Part shown: piece by piece, positions 58,252-64,000 of the stretch
How the letters are laid out: each line of letters starts with the position of its first letter
Numbering within the stretch: position 1 is the first letter of the stretch
Assembly: GCA_014871385.1 (NCBI GenBank)
Contig: CM026426.1
Span: 64,089,877 to 64,153,876 of the forward strand
Reading direction: 5' to 3'
Length of the DNA: 64,000 nucleotides
Source: Ceratodon purpureus
Lineage: Eukaryota; Streptophyta; Bryopsida; Pseudoditrichales; Ditrichaceae
Program-made: the position numbers and the translations under genes
Notes under the pieces: generated by a model
What the model was told of the DNA's origin: nothing
Seen by the model: the letters and a program-made list of their open reading frames with translations, nothing else
Database searches by the model: none

Positions 58252-60129
58252 CTACTCCGTGTCCTTCTCGAACCTTGGACTGTGCCGGGATCCATCCGGT
58301 CGTACCTTCTTCTGTGGCGCCTTCTTCAACTTCTTCAGGGAGGAGCCGGCCCCTGGAGTATCAGGTACCGGTTGGTTGGTCGCCTTCTGGACTCGTCTTG
58401 CCGGTGGCGGGGGTGAAGGAGACCGCGTAGCTACCGGCCTCACCCCAAGATCCGTCTCTGCCCGCTCCGGGGATGGAGTTCCTTGCACCGGGACAAAGCT
58501 CGCTTCCGGTGGTGGTCCCTGGCTTGCCTCCAAGTGGATGTCCTCCAGGTCAACGACCTCCACTCCCTCCCATATGATCAGGTTGTGAAGACTGTTCAAG
58601 GTGTCCGGAAGAGGGTCCGCCAACGGTTGTCCATGCTCCGGTTGAACTGGCCGGATGGTCGACTGGACAGGAAAGGCTACAGATGGCACCTGAGCCGGTC
58701 CCATGGCCGGGGCCGATGGTCTGGACTCCTCTCGATCTGCCGGTGGCCCTGGTGGATTTGACCGACCGGCCTTACCATCATAGAGAATCTCTACTAGGTT
58801 CCTCATCTTCAACCAAGTCTCCTTCATCACTTGCGTCCGGTCGTGCATGAAGTTCACAATCAACTTTCGGGCCGGATCCGGCTGACGGGTCAAGAACTCC
58901 TGGTAGACGGCGCACTGATTGGCCACATCCACCGGAAGGGCTAAGGTGGTCTTGACCTCTGCTACAGTCTGGATGGCCTTGGCTGCCTGGTCATAGGCTT
59001 CCTGAAAGTACACTTGTGCATCATGCACCTCCTGTTGGAGTTTGACGATTGTCTCCCGGTACTGTTCCAACTGTTTGACATGTCGGGCCTGCAGGCTGGC
59101 CAGGTCTCAGTGTTTATGATGAATGGTAATACATTCTCCCAATCGGTCGGTGCCCGTAATGTGAATCACCTCCTTCGCCAAGTGGCTTTCGAGCTGGCTA
59201 TTCACTTGCAGGTACCAGACATACGCCGTCATCTGTTCCGACAGATTGGCCAAGTCTTGACACGGATCTCCGGTGTGGACCGGTGGGCCAGTAGGTTTGA
59301 AGACTTCCGTGCTCAGGTTACGTTTAGCCGGTGTGGGAGTCCGGAGAGAATCGGATGGCTGCCCCTTCTCCGGATTGGGCCGTGGTTTTGTCGCCGGAGT
59401 GGGCAAGACCTCCATCACATCGTCATCGTCCTTGGACACCTCCTCCCGTTCCGCGTACCGTTGTAGGCTTTTCAACTGGTCATACTCCAAAACCTCCTTG
59501 GGATTTAGCAGACCCTTGTGAAGGTAAAGGTGGACAAGGAAGGTCGGAAGGCAGGTGGCCCGCTTCTTGGTCTTCCTCAGGTTGGCCACCTGCCGGTCGA
59601 CTATCATCTTTATCATAAGACCCCAGTCCATTGTGATATGGGCGTCCATTGCTCCAACGAAGACGGATGCCCACTTGATGGTGATCCGTTTGGACTTTTC
59701 CGGATGGAAAATTGGGTTCATAAACCCTATCACCCTCCGGGCTCTCGGGTCCTCGATGTCGTCCAAGTCCCATCCTTCCTTCTTGTCTCCGGACGTCTTG
59801 ATGTAATCGAAGACGAAATCCCGCATCTCTGGAGCCAAAACGTCCCCACCCTCTCAGACGCCTTACGTGTCCCTCCATCCATGCGCCGTCCACTGCTCCG
59901 GCTCTCCACGGATGGTGTTTCGATTGTCGGGGTTTTTGACAAGGATTTCCTGTGCCGGAAGGGCCTGCTTTCATCCCCATGCTTTGTCTAGTAGTAACGA
60001 ACAGCCCATGATCTCCAAGGCATCCCGGAGAAGCTCCCACTCGTAGTCATCTACCGGCATCAACGACATAACCCGTTGTACCTTTAGCAACGATCCTTCT
60101 TCGGCCGGCTCCTTCCCCTTTCTAACCAT
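58252..60129 (-). pseudogene. PF20167-like (plant transposon/gag-like) protein, copy 2
   Basis: A single reading frame runs from ATG 60129 (MVRKGKEPAEE) to the stop at 58252 without frameshift, but with in-frame stops at about 59971, two near 59860 and one at 59107. The longest open parts are 59838-59107 and 59070-58252. The core matches copy 1: KRITIKWASVFVGAM, then RATCLPTFLVHLY and LLNPKEVLEYD. An acidic DDDDVME patch, a Pro/Thr linker, a helical region (VDVANQCAVYQEFLTRQPDP), a Pro-rich stretch and a basic C-terminus (LKKLKKAPQKKVRP) follow. The pattern suggests a structural or gag-like protein. It is better preserved than copy 1 and gives the best picture of the full product. Confidence 0.75.
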
Positions 60130-60327
60130 ACTGCTAAACGTCCTTGCGGTCACTCCGGTAACACGTGCACGCATGAATCTCCCCACAGTCCCTCGACTAA
60201 CGGAAACACTTCCGTCTCACCGTCTCTCTCCTACTGTCCCAACTCGTACTGCGAACTACTCCCGGGACTCAAGGTTCTGCCGCTCACAAAACGACAAAAG
60301 AAAGGAGGAGCACCGTTGCCCTTCCTC

Positions 60328-60335
60328 CTTTTATA
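60328..60335 (-). promoter_or_regulatory. TATA box of element copy 2
   Basis: TATAAAAG on the minus strand, 381 bp from the element start and 199 bp upstream of the ORF start, matching copy 1 in position. Confidence 0.65.
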
Positions 60336-61015
60336 CCCTGTTCCACCCGAGGCCGTTCGTAGCTCATCATGGCGGACGGTCGTAGCCCTTCATCATTGGA
60401 CGGTCGCGGCCGGCGTCGCTTTAATTGTCGCAGCCGCATCTCCCGCGTGAACCACACCCTCCGGCTGTTGCCCTAAGTCCGCTTGGGTCAGGGTTCCGTC
60501 GCGTAGACTGTTCCCCACCTTAGCCGGCCCCGTACGATCGGATCAGACCCAGTTACCCTTCTGGTTCTTTTATTCATTCAATCAACTGTCTTAACCGGTT
60601 GTTACCTATATCTACTTAATACTTCCGTGTTTCTACCATAAAAATTTTAATTTTTATCATTTTTTTCCACCAGAATTAGTACTCCGGTGTGCCAACCGTG
60701 GAAATCACTTTCCACAATAGAACCAACTAGGTTGGAAATACCTAGAACTAGAAGTTCCTCGGGCATGTCCACAAGCATAAAGTCTACGCATTGGTAGGGC
60801 TTTGCATTGCCCTTGTGTAGGCAGCTCCTACCACTCGAATGCTGTAAGAAAAAGGAAATTTAATCATTCACCCAATTTTATAGTGTCAGAGCTGCAAAAC
60901 TTATATTCTGAAGCTAGTTTTGTCAAATACAAAAAAAAAAATCTGGTCACTAGTAAACTAACAAATTTTTATTACACATATGTCACTATAATAAAATTTC
61001 CACGCATGATAGTAG

Positions 61016-61325
61016 GGGAAGAGGGAGACGGAGTGTGGGAGTGAGGGAATGACGGATAGGGGGTCTCGGCGAGGGAGAGAGAAAGGGAGTTAGGACACGG
61101 AGAGGAAGTGAGCAAAAGAGGGAGTGATGGAGAGGGAGAGGCAGTCACAGCAAAGTAGAGCAAGAGGGAGTTGAAACAGGGAATGGGAGTGACGGAGTGA
61201 AGAAGAGGGAGTGAGAGAGTGAGGGATAGTGACAAGGAGTCGCGGCAAAGAAGAGGGAGAGGGAGTTGGGACAAAGAGAGGGAGTGGGGGAGTGAGGGAG
61301 TGAGGGAGAGGGAGAGGGAGAGGGT
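61016..61325. repeat. Purine-rich minisatellite
   Basis: The plus strand is almost all G and A. A block of type gagggagttgggacaaagagaggga recurs in diverged form near 61085, 61163 and 61261 (spacing about 80-100 bp), with inner gagggagtg repeats. The long minus frames here (Pro/Ser/Leu runs) follow from the composition and are not genes. Confidence 0.8.
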
Positions 61326-63600
61326 GTAAGTATGCTAGACCCCATACACTTTGGGCAAAATTTTGTTGTTGTTGATGTACAATGTAGGACAATATTGTAT
61401 ACATATTACTAGCGCACACTGCATCTCAGACATTGAATATAGATCGTGGGGGCTCGGGCCGTGGATCTGGATCTTCCAATCACAATAGAGAGGCCGCTGA
61501 CTTGCCATGTGGTTGTCAGGGTGCAAGGCTCAGCGGTTTGCCAATGTGGGAATTTAGTAGGTGAGATAGGTGAGCTGGCATCCCAATCCTTTGAGGATCC
61601 AAGGTGGAATCCAATGTCAATGTGGACAACAACTCTCCTACTTAACTTTTCATCCTATATAGCTATTTGTCAAAAGAAAGAAATTTTGGTAGTTTATTTT
61701 AATAAGGCTCTAAGCTATGGTTTTGTTAAATCATAGTGCATTATTTTGGATGACGCCTAGATGAAATTCTATTACAACCATGTCTTGACATCCCAACAAA
61801 TGATTATACATGTGTAATGGTAGAAAGGATTATGTTATATTTTTTGATGGGACTTTTAAGACACACATCATTGTTATATCATAGTATAAAGGTCTATTGT
61901 TATATAAAATTGTTGAGGATTGGATGATTTTCAATTATTTTTGGTGAATTGCACAAAATTGTTTAACATAATTATTTGAAACATTAGTAGATGAAGATTA
62001 TATGTAACAATAGGAAGTATCATATTCATAATTACTGCAATAATATTAGAATTTTGTTTACTATAATTCCAAAATATCAGTTTATGAATAACAAAGTATA
62101 TAGAGTATTAAAGATGTGTAGGATATAAAATTAAATATAGGTTTAGGATATACTGATAAATATCACCAAATATTAATCGTAATAACAATCAATATGAGAA
62201 ACATGAGGAAAATTAATCAAGATATACGATTATATTCACTATTTAGAGAGGCATAGACTCGGCACTATATTAAAATTAAATTGGATCCATATAAATTTCA
62301 TATTGTTGTAATATTCCATACGGTTAAGGTCATTTGTAAACCCATATAAATTTTATATGGTTGAGTGAATAATTAAAATATAGGTATTATAGACTGGGTA
62401 TATTTGTATATAATATTCAAACTTTGTTGTTGGTTTAAAATTGGCAACGGAGGATGATTGAATATTTTTGTACAACGTTATGAAAAAAAACAAATTATAG
62501 TACTATTTCTTCCAAAAGCATGTTCAATTTACACAACTAAATTAAGATTTTTTCCTTTGAAGGTTTTTTATTTGTTTATTTGTTCATTTATCACATTGTA
62601 TGAAAGTCACTTCAGTTAATTTAAACCAAAGCATGCGAGTGTACCCATTGACAGGGCTACATACGATATGGGCTAATCAAGAGAATTAAAATGCAACATT
62701 ATTTATCCACTCTAATTATTTGATACACATTCTTTTGTTGGTGATTTTCCTTCACTGGTTCAAATATCTAAGTTAACAATGGTAAATAAAATAAATTATG
62801 AAATTTTTAGACTTTCATAAAATATGATGGATTTCTATAGGTGATTTTGAAGTTAAGGGATTAAAGGCACACCATTTATTACCGATGTGAATGTAAAATA
62901 AATATATGTAGAATGTAAATAAAAACACTCATTATCTCAAACGCAAATAAGATAGCACTCTCATCCTCTAATGAATGTGAGATAGGTAAATTATATACTT
63001 TAATTTTCAATTAGGTACATTACATATTTTAATTTTCAAGTTTCTAGATTTTATAAAGAAGCAACAATTACACCTATGCAAGGGTTGGATCGGTCAGTGA
63101 AGGATAAGGTGTCACTTTGGTAGTGTTAATAACCGGTGGTTGCGGGTTTTAGAAAACATGGCGATCGGTGACTGACAGTCTGCTAGTTGCTACTGTGGAG
63201 GTTGCTTTGTTATGAATGGTGATGCCAAGTCACCATGACTATTGGCTGGTGACTGCCAGTACTAATCGTCTTCCTTTATTCATGTGCAAGAAGGAGTAAA
63301 GTTTGGATTTTTGTTTCTCCGCTTCTCTCCTTCTTGAGCAATGGCGGAAGCTTTGCTCTTGCAAGGGTAGGGTTTATAGTTGAGGTGAGGGAAGGCTTTG
63401 GAGTGAAGGGTGTAGAGTGGAGGGGAAGGGTGTCTCAGGAGGGCTTAGGCTTTGGGGTGCGCTGTTTTGAATAGCAAGGTGCATTGTAGCACGCTGCCCG
63501 ATAGTACCTAGAGTGTGCGCAAGGTCCGCAGGAGGGATTCGGCTCTAGCTTCTACCATAGTGGACAACGGTGTAGAGATTTAAAGGGATTTTGGTCCAAC
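61326..63600. other. AT-rich intergenic DNA
   Basis: Highly AT-rich with no recognisable gene, RNA or transposon end. Confidence 0.5.
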
Positions 63601-63624
63601 GGGGTCCGACAGTGACTGTGAGAA

Positions 63625-64000
63625 CGGTGAGAAGACAAAGACGCCGAGAAGAAGGGGAAGATCAAGACTGCGCCGGGCAAAGCCAAGGGCGATGCGATGT
63701 CAAAGTCGGCTTTTTCAAGGGTAGAAGATGTTGATGCCAAGATTTTTAGGTTGAGAGCTCCATCGCAAGCCTGCTCAGTTGCGAGGACTTCATTGACAAG
63801 TACTCGAAGTTGCCTAGCGCAGGGGATAACCTTCATTGTTATCGTAAAGATACGGTGAGCCAGAGTTTGATGATGGAGCTGTTCAGAGCTGCGTATTGTG
63901 ACAACAGGCGCTTGGGATATGCGTGGGGTACTTGCAAAGAAGCACAGTTGGTGAAGCGCATTGAGTATCTTCACCCGATCCTGTATCAACATCCGTCCAA
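63625..64000 (+). pseudogene. Partial unidentified coding segment, cut by window edge
   Basis: From 63750 to the window end the plus strand is open and clearly protein-like: DFIDKYSKLPSAGDNLHCYR, then SLMMELFRAAYCDNRRLGYA and WGTCKEAQLVKRIEYLHPIL. Just upstream, another frame (about 63640-63748) gives a Lys-rich stretch and SKSAFSRVEDVDAKIF, which would connect naturally if the frame changed by one base near 63745. The alternatives are a splice acceptor (ATTTTTAG before 63750) or a one-base indel that breaks the gene. I do not recognise the family. Only part is in the window, so gene, exon and pseudogene cannot be separated. Confidence 0.45.

Larger units (their letters stand above)
57192..60716 (-). 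mobile_element. TG...CA-type element copy 2 with gag-like ORF (possible solo LTR)
   Basis: On the minus strand the element starts TGTGGAAAGTG and ends GTGCTACA. It is flanked by a perfect 5-bp duplication, ATAGA at 57187-57191 and 60717-60721, which fixes its ends. It is 3525 bp long, homologous over its length to 12267-15364 and in the opposite orientation. It has a TATA box, one ORF of about 626 codons and a 1-kb non-coding tail. I found no long direct repeats at its ends and no reverse transcriptase or integrase. A solo LTR that itself contains a promoter and ORF would explain all these features. Non-autonomous retroelement is the broader call. Confidence 0.8.

Noticed and set aside
61016-61325. 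Purine-rich tract as a polypurine primer or retroelement end
   Set aside because: It is over 300 bp and internally repetitive, with no adjacent LTR or TG start; a minisatellite is simpler.
60972-61419. Minus-strand Pro/Ser/Leu-rich frames
   Set aside because: They are translations of the purine-rich minisatellite and overlap in several frames.
63552-63992. 146-codon minus frame
   Set aside because: The plus strand over the same bases is more protein-like; the minus frame is its shadow.

Overview
The window looks like nuclear DNA of a land plant. The one clearly intact host gene is an intronless plant polyamine/amino-acid transporter of the PUT/RMV1 type (6424-7902). Splice junctions are canonical GT-AG, there is a TTTAGGG-like interstitial telomere tract, and most other coding signal is plant transposon protein (CACTA TNP2 with DUF4216/DUF4218, PF20167-like). 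The low gene density suggests a transposon-rich region, perhaps of a seed-free plant, but I cannot name the species. All family names come from recognising motifs by eye; no database search was run.

Layout. 0.2-3.9 kb: decayed transposon coding sequence plus one intact 156-aa ORF. 6.4-7.9 kb: the transporter gene. 8-11 kb: AT-rich DNA with tandem duplications. 11.1-28.5 kb: remains of a CACTA-type element. It has a possible CACTA terminus at 11107, a minus-strand coiled-coil gene (16.3-11.8 kb), a minus-strand TNP2-type transposase gene (24.3-18.5 kb) and a divergent plus-strand gene (24.8-28.5 kb). A 3.1-kb element with TG...CA-type ends (12267-15364) sits inside the coiled-coil gene. A second, inverted copy lies at 57192-60716 with a perfect 5-bp target duplication (ATAGA). 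28.5-40 kb: mostly AT-rich, with a decayed RING-like gene at 33.3-35.2 kb. 61-64 kb: a purine-rich minisatellite, AT-rich DNA and a partial coding segment cut by the window edge.

The most interesting part is 40.3-55.6 kb, which I interpret as one large cargo-bearing DNA transposon that I do not recognise as a described system. Two long spliced genes diverge from a 1-kb spacer. On the plus strand is a 1261-aa DDE/RNase-H-like transposase of the DUF7869 type (49941-53851). On the minus strand is a 1326-aa protein joining a ParB/DGQHR-like domain to a degenerate N6-type DNA methyltransferase fold (48931-44129). Downstream on the minus strand lie three diverged NIF/FCP1-like HAD genes whose nucleophile motif is progressively eroded (DIKGLL, NINGLL, CVNGLL).

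The block is laced with about 27 near-full copies of a 17-bp interrupted palindrome, GTCGGC-N5-GCCGAC. At least one copy sits in every intron I resolved in the two large genes. Others lie in both 5' leaders, in intergenic gaps, at two stop codons and inside four exons. A tandem array of about 74-bp units carrying the palindrome fills intron 1 of the ParB/methyltransferase gene. My working hypothesis is that the palindromes are recognition sites for the element's own ParB-like protein or transposase, comparable to parS or to subterminal transposase sites. That is inference from co-occurrence.
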